In this document: positions 1 to 7,457 of the stretch, one piece after another
Numbering within the stretch: position 1 is the stretch's first letter
Layout: each line of letters begins with the position of its first letter
NCBI GenBank assembly: GCA_036258055.1
Contig: DATAEK010000390.1
Coordinates: forward strand, 1 to 64,000
Length of the DNA: 64,000 nucleotides
Reading direction: 5' to 3'
Source: DATAEK01 sp036258055
GTDB taxonomy: Bacteria > Acidobacteriota > Vicinamibacteria > Vicinamibacterales > 2-12-FULL-66-21
The notes under the pieces: model-generated
What the model saw: only the letters and a program-made list of their open reading frames with translations
What the model was told of the DNA's origin: nothing
Databases searched by the model: none
Position numbers and translations under genes: made by a program

Positions 1-20
1 CCGGCGGGGCAGTGAGATGC

Positions 21-55
21 AAATGGCAAATGGTAAATGGCAAATGGGAAATGGG
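21..55. repeat. AAATGGN heptamer array (5 units)
   Basis: Five tandem 7-bp units of the form AAATGG followed by C, T or G lie directly upstream of the lipoprotein start at 69. The same degenerate heptamer recurs near 10038-10086, 35993-36027 and 57926-57990, always at a gene boundary, so this is one member of a dispersed family. It is open in one reading frame and artificially lengthens the frame upstream of the lipoprotein. Confidence 0.85.
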
Positions 56-68
56 AAGAGAGGTCGGC

Positions 69-809
69 ATGAAGGGATCCGTCCTCGTCTGTCTCGGCGC
101 GATGGTCCTCCTGGCCGCTTGCGACACAACGCAGTCTCCTCCGATCGGTCCAAGTCGCACGACCGGTTCGAATCCTCCTCCGACCCCTCAACCGGTGCCT
201 CCGACGACGAGCTACACGGTGTCCGGTGTCGTGAGAACCAGCGCTGGCATTCCGGTGGCTGGCGCCCGGGTCGTGGTGCTGGGTCAGACGGGATCGATCT
301 CCGCGACTACTGATGGCAGCGGTAACTACAGCGTCTCGGGCGTGGAGGCATCCTTCGATCGGATGTCGCCGTTGCTGAGCGCTTCGAGCGCGGGTTACTT
401 CACCGACGTCGAATTCGCCGACAGCAGCTACTTGCCAATCGTCAAGGACACAAAGCTCGATTTCAGGCTTGCGGCCTTGACCCGTATCTCTCTGGGCGAC
501 GTCATCCAGGGCCGAGCCTCAATTGGTGATCGAGTGTGCTCGCACTGGGGTTACGGGTCCAGTGCCTGTCAGCGGTTTGCGGTGACCGCGCCGGTATCGG
601 GAATCCTTGCGGTCGACATTTCGGCGGCTCTCTTCAACTTCGACGTGGACATCGTGGCGCCGGATGGGACCTTCGCGCTCTACGACGGTTCGTGGCGATC
701 CCCGCTACGCCGCACGATCGGAGTGGAAGCGGGTTTGACCTACGAGATACGCGTGATCGGCGGCTGGGAACCCGCTCGCACCTTCGAGCTGACTACCAGG
801 ATGCAGTAG
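69..809 (+). CDS. Secreted lipoprotein with carboxypeptidase regulatory-like domain
   Basis: This is a 246-residue predicted lipoprotein. The N-terminus has a short charged start, a hydrophobic stretch and a lipobox LLAAC (Cys at about residue 18), followed by a Pro/Ser/Thr-rich linker, which fits an anchored, surface- or periplasm-exposed protein. Residues about 48-80 (TVSGVVRTSAGIPVAGARV and the following GNYSV) match the carboxypeptidase-regulatory/transthyretin-like beta-sandwich repeat common in Bacteroidota and Acidobacteriota. The C-terminal half resembles a pre-peptidase C-terminal-type beta domain, but this is weak. The ATG at 69 is chosen because the open frame upstream is only the heptamer array and the signal peptide begins here. 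The ligand is unknown. Confidence 0.7.
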   Translation: MKGSVLVCLGAMVLLAACDTTQSPPIGPSRTTGSNPPPTPQPVPPTTSYTVSGVVRTSAGIPVAGARVVVLGQTGSISATTDGSGNYSVSGVEASFDRMSPLLSASSAGYFTDVEFADSSYLPIVKDTKLDFRLAALTRISLGDVIQGRASIGDRVCSHWGYGSSACQRFAVTAPVSGILAVDISAALFNFDVDIVAPDGTFALYDGSWRSPLRRTIGVEAGLTYEIRVIGGWEPARTFELTTRMQ

Positions 810-884
810 CCTGGGGGCGAGCCAGCGGTGCGATGAAAACAGCATGACAACCTCCTTGCTCACGACTCGTACCGAGCGACCGGC

Positions 885-2420
885 TTACTGGCCGCGCGCG
901 CGTTCGGCGAGATGCGCCTCCAGCCGATCGCACACGGTCTTGAGAACCTTGAGCCGCGCAAAGTATTTGTCGTTGGCCTCGACGAGCGTCCAGGGCGCCT
1001 GACGAGTGCTCGTCCGTTCGACCATGTCGTTGACGGCCTGGCCGTAGGCGTCCCACTTCTGTCGATTTCTCCAGTCTTCGTCGGTCAGCTTCCAGCGTTT
1101 GTACGAGGCCTTCTGACGCGCGTGAAAGCGCTTGAGCTGCTCCTCCTTCGTCACCTGCAGCCAGTACTTGACCAGGACGATGCCGTGCCCGACGAGCTGG
1201 GATTCGAACTGATTGATCTCGGTGTAGGCACGCATCCATTCATCTGCCGACGCGAAGCCCTCCACCCGTTCCACGAGGACACGGCCGTACCAGCTCCGAT
1301 CGAAAATCGTGATGCGGCCACCGCGGGCAAGATGACGCCAGAAGCGCCAGAGGTAGTGATGGGCCCGCTCTTCGTCGGTCGGCGCGGCGATCGGGATCAC
1401 CTGGTAGGCCCGCGCGTCGAGCGCGGAAGTCATGCGGCGAACGGCGCCCCCTTTTCCCGCCGCGTCCGATCCTTCGAAGACCAGGATCGCCGATGTGCCT
1501 TGCCGCTGCGCCTTTCGGTGGAGCGTGTTGAGCCGGCCCTGCAGCTGCTCCAGCCTGGTCTCGTACTGCGGCGGTGTAATGCGCTGCGACATGTCGAGAC
1601 GACTCAGGATGGTCGGCTGCCCCGATGGGGCCCGACGCGACCGCTTGCCGTCCGCGAGCGCGCGGTTCTGACGGCTCGGTCGTTCCGAGATCCTGCCGCT
1701 TGCCGCGGATGCGTCGAGGCGACGGCGGATTGCGTCGCGAATCGTGGTGGCAACGGTCAGGCTTCGGTAGCGATCGTCCGCGCCCTCCACGATGGTCCAC
1801 AGCGCATTGGCCAGACTGGTGCGCTTGATCATCTCCTCGGCGGCGTCGACGAAGCGGTCGTACCGCTTCCAGTTTCGCCACTGTTCCTTCCTGACGCGCC
1901 ACCGCGTCAGCGGATCTTTCTCGAGCTTCTTCAGTCGCGCTCGTTGCGCATCCTTGTTGAGGTGCATCCAGAACTTGAGAATCAGCGCGCCGTCATCGGT
2001 CAGGCCCCGCTCGAACTCGATGATCTGTTGGAGGCGCTCGCCGAAATCCGCTCGTGTAACCCGACGACCCACCCTGTTGACGAGTGGATTTGAGTACCAC
2101 GCACTGAGGAAAAACCCGATTCTTCCTTTAGGCGGAAGGTCGCGCCAGAACCGCCAGTATTCCGGCCGCTCGCGCTCTTCGTCCGACGGCGGCCCGTAGG
2201 CGTGCGTGATGAGCCAGCGTGGATCCATCCACTCACTCAGCAGGTTCACGCTCTCGCTCTTGCCCGCGCCGTCGACGCCGCCGAAGAGAATGATGACCGA
2301 GAAGCGCGGATCGGTCCTCAGCGCTTGCTGCACCTCGAGCAGTTCTTCGCGCAGCGCCGGAACCTGCGCCTTGTAGTCCGCACCAGAGACCTTGCGTCCC
2401 AATTCCGCTGCTTCGAACAT
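885..2420 (-). CDS. pap: Polyphosphate:AMP phosphotransferase (two-domain PPK2, class II)
   Basis: The 511-residue protein contains two tandem PPK2 domains, the size and layout of polyphosphate:AMP phosphotransferase, which makes ADP from AMP and polyphosphate. The N-terminal domain has a Walker A GGVDGAGKS at residues 47-55. The C-terminal domain has FEGSDAAGKGG near residue 315 and an intact Walker B FDRSWYGR near 373. In the N-terminal domain the equivalent of DRSW reads LSAWYSN, so the acidic and arginine residues are missing and catalysis probably rests on the second domain (inference). The gene starts 8 nt after the adk stop on the same strand, so the two are very likely co-transcribed and could jointly turn AMP and polyphosphate into ATP. 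Confidence 0.9.
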   Translation of the reverse strand: MFEAAELGRKVSGADYKAQVPALREELLEVQQALRTDPRFSVIILFGGVDGAGKSESVNLLSEWMDPRWLITHAYGPPSDEERERPEYWRFWRDLPPKGRIGFFLSAWYSNPLVNRVGRRVTRADFGERLQQIIEFERGLTDDGALILKFWMHLNKDAQRARLKKLEKDPLTRWRVRKEQWRNWKRYDRFVDAAEEMIKRTSLANALWTIVEGADDRYRSLTVATTIRDAIRRRLDASAASGRISERPSRQNRALADGKRSRRAPSGQPTILSRLDMSQRITPPQYETRLEQLQGRLNTLHRKAQRQGTSAILVFEGSDAAGKGGAVRRMTSALDARAYQVIPIAAPTDEERAHHYLWRFWRHLARGGRITIFDRSWYGRVLVERVEGFASADEWMRAYTEINQFESQLVGHGIVLVKYWLQVTKEEQLKRFHARQKASYKRWKLTDEDWRNRQKWDAYGQAVNDMVERTSTRQAPWTLVEANDKYFARLKVLKTVCDRLEAHLAERARGQ

Positions 2421-2428
2421 GTTGACCC

Positions 2429-3088
2429 CTATGCCCGGTTGGTCAATTCGCGGACAGCGGTGAGCGCCGCTCGCTTGACCTCGTCGACCGTGCCCTGTCC
2501 CGGGACGGTCACCAGCAGGTTGATGAGCCGATAGTAGTCAATCACTGGTTCGGTCTGTCGGTGATACGTCACCAGCCGGGCGCGAACCGTCTCGGGCGCG
2601 TCGTCGGCCCGCTGATACAGGTATTCACCCGCGCACTTGCCATGGGGACACGTACGAAACGGATTGGTGGTGCGGTGGAATGGCGCCTGACACTCCCGGC
2701 AGATGAGCCGTCCTGACAGCCGGTCGACGAGATTCTCATCCGGCACATCCAGGTACACGACGGCATCGATCCGGCGTCCGAGCTTTTCCATCATCTCGCT
2801 CAACGCAATCGCCTGTTCCATCGTGCGCGGAAAGCCGTCGAGCAGCACACCGTTCTGCGCGTCCGGCCGCTCGAGACGTTCGCGAAGCATGGCGATGGTG
2901 ACCTCGTCTGGGACGAGGGCTCCCCTGGTCATGTATTCTTCGGCGCGGAGACCGAGTGGCGTTCGGTTGTTGAGATGTTCCCGAAACAGATCGCCGGAAG
3001 CGATGTGCTTCAGGTTCAGCATGGCTTCGAGGTGCGAGGCCAGCGTTCCCTTCCCGGAGCCCGGCGCGCCCAGCAGTACGACATCCAT
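2429..3088 (-). CDS. adk: Adenylate kinase with zinc-type LID
   Basis: This is a 219-residue adenylate kinase, catalysing ATP + AMP to 2 ADP in the cytoplasm. Seen directly: P-loop GAPGSGKGT (7-15), SGDLFR (31-36), the conserved LDGFPRT segment (83-89) and a LID domain with four cysteines (C130, C133, C147, C152), the arrangement of the zinc-binding LID of long-form bacterial Adk. The gene is first in a two-gene operon with the PPK2-type phosphotransferase. It does not lie in the secY-adk-map ribosomal context where bacterial adk often sits, so a second adk elsewhere in the genome is possible. Confidence 0.95.
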   Translation of the reverse strand: MDVVLLGAPGSGKGTLASHLEAMLNLKHIASGDLFREHLNNRTPLGLRAEEYMTRGALVPDEVTIAMLRERLERPDAQNGVLLDGFPRTMEQAIALSEMMEKLGRRIDAVVYLDVPDENLVDRLSGRLICRECQAPFHRTTNPFRTCPHGKCAGEYLYQRADDAPETVRARLVTYHRQTEPVIDYYRLINLLVTVPGQGTVDEVKRAALTAVRELTNRA

Positions 3089-3471
3089 GATTCACGCTCG
3101 ACATCCTGCGTTGGCGGACAGGTGGTGAGCAGTACGAACGGATTCTACCCCGTGAGTCTGCCCGTCAATCGGAGATACGGAGGCCAACGGAGGAACATTG
3201 AACGGTTTGCTCCGTCCCCTCCGTGGGCCGTCGAGTGAACTCCGGAGGTTAGAAGCTGTCGCACAAACCTGATGCTCGTTCCAAGGTGCGAGCGAGCATG
3301 GCGAGCGAGCCACGCGAACGGAGCGCGCCGGCGAACCGGCGCGCGAGAGCGCGTGTGGGGAGTCCGAGGGCGAAGCCCCTCGGGTTGTAGATTAGTGGGC
3401 AGGCCGGGTGACTACCGGCGACCTCCAGCGACTACAATACGCGCGTCATCGGCGTTGCCAAGGAGCGTTTC
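3089..3471. other. Intergenic region with GC-rich hairpins
   Basis: No credible gene is seen in these 383 bases between the divergent adk and fucosidase genes. They hold two strong stem-loops: a 9-bp perfect stem with loop CGAA (3323-3331 with 3336-3344), and a 7-bp stem CCGAGGG/CCCTCGG (3364-3370 with 3377-3383). Neither is followed by a T-run, so they are not convincing terminators. Close to the fucosidase start there is a possible -10 TACAAT (3433-3438) and an AAGGAG ribosome site near 3460. Confidence 0.5.
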
Positions 3472-4896
3472 ATGACGTCACGCGTTTCGGCGGCGATGCT
3501 CGTCGCAGCCATGTTGTCGGGCACCAGCCTGCGCTCGACGACGGTCGCGACGCCGGGATCATCGACCAGCCAGCCGCTCACACCCTTACAACCAACCGCC
3601 TCCTCATACGCCGACACACGCATGGACTGGTGGCGCGAGGCGCGATTCGGGTTGTTCATTCACTGGGGACTCTACGCTGTGCCCGCCGGCGAGTACAAGG
3701 GCAAGCGCGCAAAGGACATCGGCGAGTGGATCATGTCCTGGGCGAACATTCCCCGCGCGGAGTACGAGCAGTTCGCGCCTCAGTTCAACCCGGTGAAGTT
3801 CGACGCCGCCGAATGGGTGCGAATCGCCAGGGACGCCGGCATGAAGTACATCGTGATCACGTCGAAACCCCACGACGGCTTCACCATGTACGACAGCGCG
3901 GTCACCAGTTACGACATCGTGGATGCGACGCCCTACAAAAAGGACCCGATGCGTGCGCTGGCTGACGAATGTAAGCGTCAAGGAATCAGGCTCGCGTTCT
4001 ACTACTCGATCATGGACTGGCACCACCCGTCGCAGTATGTCGATGCACCCGACAGGGATCCCACGGCGGGAAATCGCGAGACCAAGATGCACGAAGGGCG
4101 CAAGCAGGAATACGTGGACTACATGAAAGCTCAGCTCCGCGAACTGGTGACGAAGTACGACCCGGCGGTCCTCTGGTTCGACGGCGAATGGGTGGACTGG
4201 TGGACCGAGGAGGACGGCCAGGCGCTCTACAAATACGTGCGCGGGCTCAAGCCGTCGATCCTCATCAACAACCGCGTCGGGAAGGGACGCAAGGGCATGG
4301 AGGGCCTGAGCAAGACGGACCGCGTCTACGCCGGTGATTTCGGCACGCCCGAGCAGCAGATTCCAGCGTCCGGCCTTCCCGGCGTCGACTGGGAAAGCTG
4401 CATGACGATGAACGATACGTGGGGTTACAAATCGTACGACGAGAACTGGAAATCGCCGGAGACGCTCGTTCGCAACCTGATCGACATCGTCTCGAAGGGC
4501 GGAAACTATCTGCTCAATGTCGGTCCGACGGCGCAAGGAGAGATTCCCGCCGCCAGTGTCGAACGTCTGGCAGCGATCGGCCAGTGGATGAAACCGAACG
4601 GGGCGGCGATTCACGGGACAACCGCCAGCCCATTTGCAACGCAGCTGACCTGGGGTCGGGCGACGCGCAAGGGAAACCGGCTGTACCTGCACGTCTTCGA
4701 CTGGCCCGTAGACGGCAAGCTGGCGGTGCCGGCCTTCGGCAGTACGGTGACGACGGCATCGCTGCTCGCGTCGAGGTCCTCGCGCTTGACTGTAGCGCCC
4801 GCGGCGGACGGATTCTCGATCGCAGTACCCGACGCACCGCCCGATCGCATCGCGTCGGTGGTCGCGCTCGAGACCCGCGCCGCCCGCGGCCGCTGA
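3472..4896 (+). CDS. Secreted alpha-L-fucosidase, GH29
   Basis: This 474-residue enzyme hydrolyses terminal alpha-L-fucose from glycans or plant polysaccharides. The N-terminus is a signal-peptide-like segment (about 1-25). The catalytic domain starts with the GH29 hallmark FGLFIHWGLYAVPAGE (59-74), then SKPHDGF (131-137), and YYSIMDWHHP (177-186). The likely nucleophile is D237 in LWFDGEW. The GWES-like segment and YLLNVGPTAQGEIP near residues 340-360 are also typical. A short C-terminal beta region follows. The start has AAGGAG 6 nt upstream. It stands alone but near the alpha-glucuronidase and GH3 genes, suggesting a polysaccharide-degrading neighbourhood. Confidence 0.93.
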   Translation: MTSRVSAAMLVAAMLSGTSLRSTTVATPGSSTSQPLTPLQPTASSYADTRMDWWREARFGLFIHWGLYAVPAGEYKGKRAKDIGEWIMSWANIPRAEYEQFAPQFNPVKFDAAEWVRIARDAGMKYIVITSKPHDGFTMYDSAVTSYDIVDATPYKKDPMRALADECKRQGIRLAFYYSIMDWHHPSQYVDAPDRDPTAGNRETKMHEGRKQEYVDYMKAQLRELVTKYDPAVLWFDGEWVDWWTEEDGQALYKYVRGLKPSILINNRVGKGRKGMEGLSKTDRVYAGDFGTPEQQIPASGLPGVDWESCMTMNDTWGYKSYDENWKSPETLVRNLIDIVSKGGNYLLNVGPTAQGEIPAASVERLAAIGQWMKPNGAAIHGTTASPFATQLTWGRATRKGNRLYLHVFDWPVDGKLAVPAFGSTVTTASLLASRSSRLTVAPAADGFSIAVPDAPPDRIASVVALETRAARGR

Positions 4897-4903
4897 CGAT
4901 CGC

Positions 4904-5314
4904 CTACTTCGTCACCAGCGTTCCGGGAACGATCTCGAGGCCCGGCCGCCCGTTGCGTGCCTCGACCAGCCGATTCATTTCCGTCCAGATCGCCTGAATC
5001 TCGGCGGGCGCGTTGTCGGGGATGTCTTCGTCGCGCCACGTGAAGATCTCCACGAGGTACGGTTTCCCCTCGGCGTCCTTGGCTTGAATCCTGACGTGCG
5101 GCTCAGCCAGCACCAGGTTGAGCCGCTGCGCGGTCGCCCAGTGATTGGCCATCACTCGCTCGAGATCCCTCTCCGCGCCAGCCTTCGGTCGGACGGTCAC
5201 GATCACCGTTTCGGGAATGTCCGTCGCGTTGGCCAGCAGTGGGATGGTGACACCGGACGTGACGAGAACAGCGAGCGCAACGCCGGCAAGCCGGAGCCTC
5301 ACGTGATTACGCAT
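4904..5314 (-). CDS. Secreted small protein, possible dimeric alpha+beta barrel fold
   Basis: This is a 136-residue protein with an N-terminal signal peptide (hydrophobic LAGVALAVLVTSGVTIPLLA, cleavage near residue 30). The mature part begins VIVTVRPKAGAERDLERVM and contains an EIFTWRD segment, a pattern typical of ferredoxin-like ABM (antibiotic biosynthesis monooxygenase) proteins. That assignment is structural guesswork and no catalytic residue can be named. It has a good ribosome site (GAGG) and is third in an apparent ArsR - SRPBCC/SnoaL - this gene operon, with a 29-bp gap to its upstream neighbour. Confidence 0.6.
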   Translation of the reverse strand: MRNHVRLRLAGVALAVLVTSGVTIPLLANATDIPETVIVTVRPKAGAERDLERVMANHWATAQRLNLVLAEPHVRIQAKDAEGKPYLVEIFTWRDEDIPDNAPAEIQAIWTEMNRLVEARNGRPGLEIVPGTLVTK

Positions 5315-5343
5315 GACACACCTCCACGAACACAGTCCTCAGA

Positions 5344-6120
5344 TCAACCCTGTGACGGCGCCGACCAGAATCCCGTGACCGACTCGATGCGATTGTCCGG
5401 CCCGAGAACGAACACATTCGTGCCGCTTCCCTTGGGCTCGCCGGTCTTGGACGCGGCTACCCAGTCCACGAGCAGCACACCCTGGCAGTGCCGCGCCGTG
5501 CCCTTTTGGCGGATGTGCATATCCGGCATGAACCGCTGCGCCCCGCCAATGTGTTCGGTCAGTTCCTCGACGCCGTCGATGCAGCTGTACTTGTCGCGCA
5601 TGTGGACGTCTGCATTGGCGATGCTCTCGAGCAGCTGCCGGCGAGCGCTGGCATCCGTCTCGCTCCAGGCCTCGAACCACTTCGCGGCGATCCCGTCCGC
5701 GCCCCGATGCAAGTCGTCTGCAACCAGATTCGCGAAGACTGACAGCTGATAACGCCAGCCCTGCACGTGCGCGTCGCGGACGGCGGCGTCAGGGAGCTCG
5801 TGAACGAGGTCGAGCCTCGTGCCTCGTGGCGCCTCGGCGAGTCGGATCGTCACCCGCGAGCTGCCCGCGGGAATCGGCTTGCCGCTGGTGTAGCCGTAGG
5901 TGAAGACCAGGCGTTCGGGTACGGCGACCTCGACGACCTCGCCCGTGGCTTCGACGGCGCCCGGATACCGGATGACGACGCGGCCGCCCGGCCTGGGCTC
6001 GATCGTCGAGCCGGCGCCCCACCACGAGGACCAGCGCTCGTCGTCGGTGAAGTAGCGAAAGACGATGTCGCGTGACGCGTGAATCAGGATCGTGCGATCC
6101 AGCTTGTGCGGAAGATTCAT
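5344..6120 (-). CDS. SRPBCC (AHSA1-type) and SnoaL-like two-domain fusion protein
   Basis: This is a 258-residue cytoplasmic protein. Residues 1 to about 140 follow the AHSA1/START-like pattern: I-x-HASRDIVFRYFTDDERWSSWWG, the GGRVVIRYP strand, and an ending HVQGWRYQLSVFANL. Residues about 145-258 form a second domain with the look of an NTF2/SnoaL-like fold (KWFEAWSETDASARRQLL, then GVEELTEHI, ending RIESVTGFWS). Fusions of this kind usually bind small hydrophobic ligands, but the ligand is unknown. Two start codons lie side by side (6123 and 6120). The second is better spaced from AGGAGG. It follows the ArsR gene by about 45 bp, the standard ArsR-AHSA1 arrangement. Confidence 0.75.
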   Translation of the reverse strand: MNLPHKLDRTILIHASRDIVFRYFTDDERWSSWWGAGSTIEPRPGGRVVIRYPGAVEATGEVVEVAVPERLVFTYGYTSGKPIPAGSSRVTIRLAEAPRGTRLDLVHELPDAAVRDAHVQGWRYQLSVFANLVADDLHRGADGIAAKWFEAWSETDASARRQLLESIANADVHMRDKYSCIDGVEELTEHIGGAQRFMPDMHIRQKGTARHCQGVLLVDWVAASKTGEPKGSGTNVFVLGPDNRIESVTGFWSAPSQG

Positions 6121-6168
6121 CATGCCTCCTGACTAGACCGGGGGGCTTCGTCCCGCCGGACGTGATCT

Positions 6169-6516
6169 CTAGGCGCGGCGCCGGCGGGCAGGTTTGGGCC
6201 CCCGGCGCGACTGTTCCAATTCGGCCTGGAGCTTCAACCGCCACAGGGCGTCGTCCCACATCCGCTCGAGCGCACCGGCGACGGGACCGAGCGCGCTGCG
6301 CCGCGCGCGATAGAGCCGCCGCTGGCGATCGCGCCGGCAGTCGACCAGGCCAGCCTCGCTGAGCGCTTTGAGTTGGAGCGAGACGGCACCGAACGAGACG
6401 TCCGGCATCGCCGCATGGATGTCCCCGGCCGCGCGCTCCCGATCCCACACGAGCCGCAGGATCTCGCGCCTTCGCGGTGAGGCCACAGCGGCGAGGACCG
6501 GCGTCTCGAGCAGCAC
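6169..6516 (-). CDS. ArsR-family winged-helix repressor
   Basis: This is a small transcription regulator of about 115 residues starting at a GTG. The N-terminal half has the winged-helix pattern (SPRRREILRLV, then SFGAVSLQLKALSEAGLVDCRRDRQRRLYR), in which the recognition helix contains SLQLKAL. The C-terminal tail is basic (RRGPKPARRRRA). No metal-binding cysteine cluster is visible, so it is probably not a metal sensor. The GTG at 6516 is chosen because the predicted transcription start from the promoter at 6524-6551 falls at or within a few bases of it, implying a leaderless message. The palindrome in that promoter suggests autorepression of the operon that includes the SRPBCC protein. Confidence 0.78.
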   Translation of the reverse strand: MLLETPVLAAVASPRRREILRLVWDRERAAGDIHAAMPDVSFGAVSLQLKALSEAGLVDCRRDRQRRLYRARRSALGPVAGALERMWDDALWRLKLQAELEQSRRGPKPARRRRA

Positions 6517-6523
6517 AGACAGT

Positions 6524-6551
6524 ATTTTAGATAAAACTAAAATAATGTCAA
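6524..6551 (-). promoter_or_regulatory. Promoter with embedded palindrome upstream of arsR-type gene
   Basis: On the minus strand a consensus -35 TTGACA (6546-6551) is followed after 16 nt by TAAAAT (6524-6529). The spacer and -10 contain an inverted repeat TTTTAG-N6-CTAAAA (6525-6542), which is AT-rich in an otherwise GC-rich region. A repressor bound here would block RNA polymerase directly. Transcription would start around 6516-6519, so the GTG start is essentially leaderless. Confidence 0.75.
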
Positions 6552-6583
6552 GTGCCAGGAAATACCAGGAAATCCGGGCGGTT

Positions 6584-7402
6584 TCAGCTCGAGACAGGCA
6601 CCGGCTTCCAGCCGGTTTCGGAGCGTGTGAAGGAGCCGCTGGCCGTCTCCGCGAACGTGGAGGCCGCCGGGTTCGACGCGAAGCGGCTGACGGCGATGCG
6701 ATCGCGCTCGATGTGCAGCACGTTGAAGGTCGGCTGCTCACCGCGCGCGCGCGTGGAAACGGTACCGGCCTGCACGATGAGCGCGGAGTGTTGCGCGATA
6801 CGGTAGCGCTCGGCTGAGTGTCCGATGTGACTGATGTGAAGATGGCCGGCGAGGAAGAGATCGGCTCCTGTTGACGCCAATGAAGCCATGGCCGTATGCG
6901 CCCGGCCGAGCAGACGATTCTCGCCGACGCCAGGCGGCAGGTCGAAGGGGTGGTGGGTGACGATGATCCGCACCAGCGATCGCGGTGCCTCCGCGAGACG
7001 CTCAACGATCGACCGTACTTGCGCGCGGTTGATCCGGCCTTCACCCCACGCGAACGATCGTGCCGTGTTGACACCCAGCACAATCATCTCTTCGTCTCGA
7101 TACATCGGCTCGAGGTCTGGCGCGATGTACCTCCGGTAACGGGCGAACGGCGTCACGAATCGCGCCGCGACGTTCCACAGCGGGACGTCGTGATTGCCCG
7201 GAACGGCCAGCGTCCGGCAGCCGAGCGCATCCACGATCCGCCGCGCCTCGCGGAACTGTGACGGCCGCGCCCGTTGGGTGAGATCGCCGGAGAGCGCGAC
7301 CAGATCGGGCCGGATGCTGCGCACGCTCGCGACGAGGGGTTCGACGATCGCCGGATCGAGCCGGCCGACGTGCACGTCCGAGAGGTGGACGATCGTGCGC
7401 AT
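6584..7402 (-). CDS. Calcineurin-like metallophosphoesterase
   Basis: This is a 272-residue cytoplasmic phosphoesterase with the full set of binuclear-metal motifs in order: HLSDVHVG (D9, H11), LSGDLTQ (about 39-45), PGNHD (about 71-75), VTHHPF and AGHLHISH. These match the cAMP-phosphodiesterase-like (CpdA-type) subgroup, but the substrate cannot be fixed from sequence. The ATG at 7402 is chosen because the motif-bearing N-terminus MRTIVHLSDVH begins there. The longer open frame upstream overlaps the 3' end of the alpha-glucuronidase and is not protein-like. It sits 55 bp downstream of the GH67 gene on the same strand and may be read through from it. Confidence 0.85.
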   Translation of the reverse strand: MRTIVHLSDVHVGRLDPAIVEPLVASVRSIRPDLVALSGDLTQRARPSQFREARRIVDALGCRTLAVPGNHDVPLWNVAARFVTPFARYRRYIAPDLEPMYRDEEMIVLGVNTARSFAWGEGRINRAQVRSIVERLAEAPRSLVRIIVTHHPFDLPPGVGENRLLGRAHTAMASLASTGADLFLAGHLHISHIGHSAERYRIAQHSALIVQAGTVSTRARGEQPTFNVLHIERDRIAVSRFASNPAASTFAETASGSFTRSETGWKPVPVSS

Positions 7403-7457
7403 TAGCGGGCCCCTGGAGAGTGCCGGCCCGGATGGGCGATGGCAGACGTTTGCAACC

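Noticed and set aside
912..2093. Long open frame on the plus strand across the PPK2 gene
   Set aside because: It is a shadow frame caused by high GC and codon periodicity. Its protein is Arg/Pro/Val-rich without any domain pattern, whereas the minus strand encodes a complete enzyme. The same applies to many other long antisense frames, for example over ilvB, ilvD, argG and the GH67 gene.
3323..3383. Hairpins as terminators for adk or the fucosidase
   Set aside because: Stems are strong but lack T-runs on either strand. The region lies upstream of both divergent genes, so a terminator makes no sense there.
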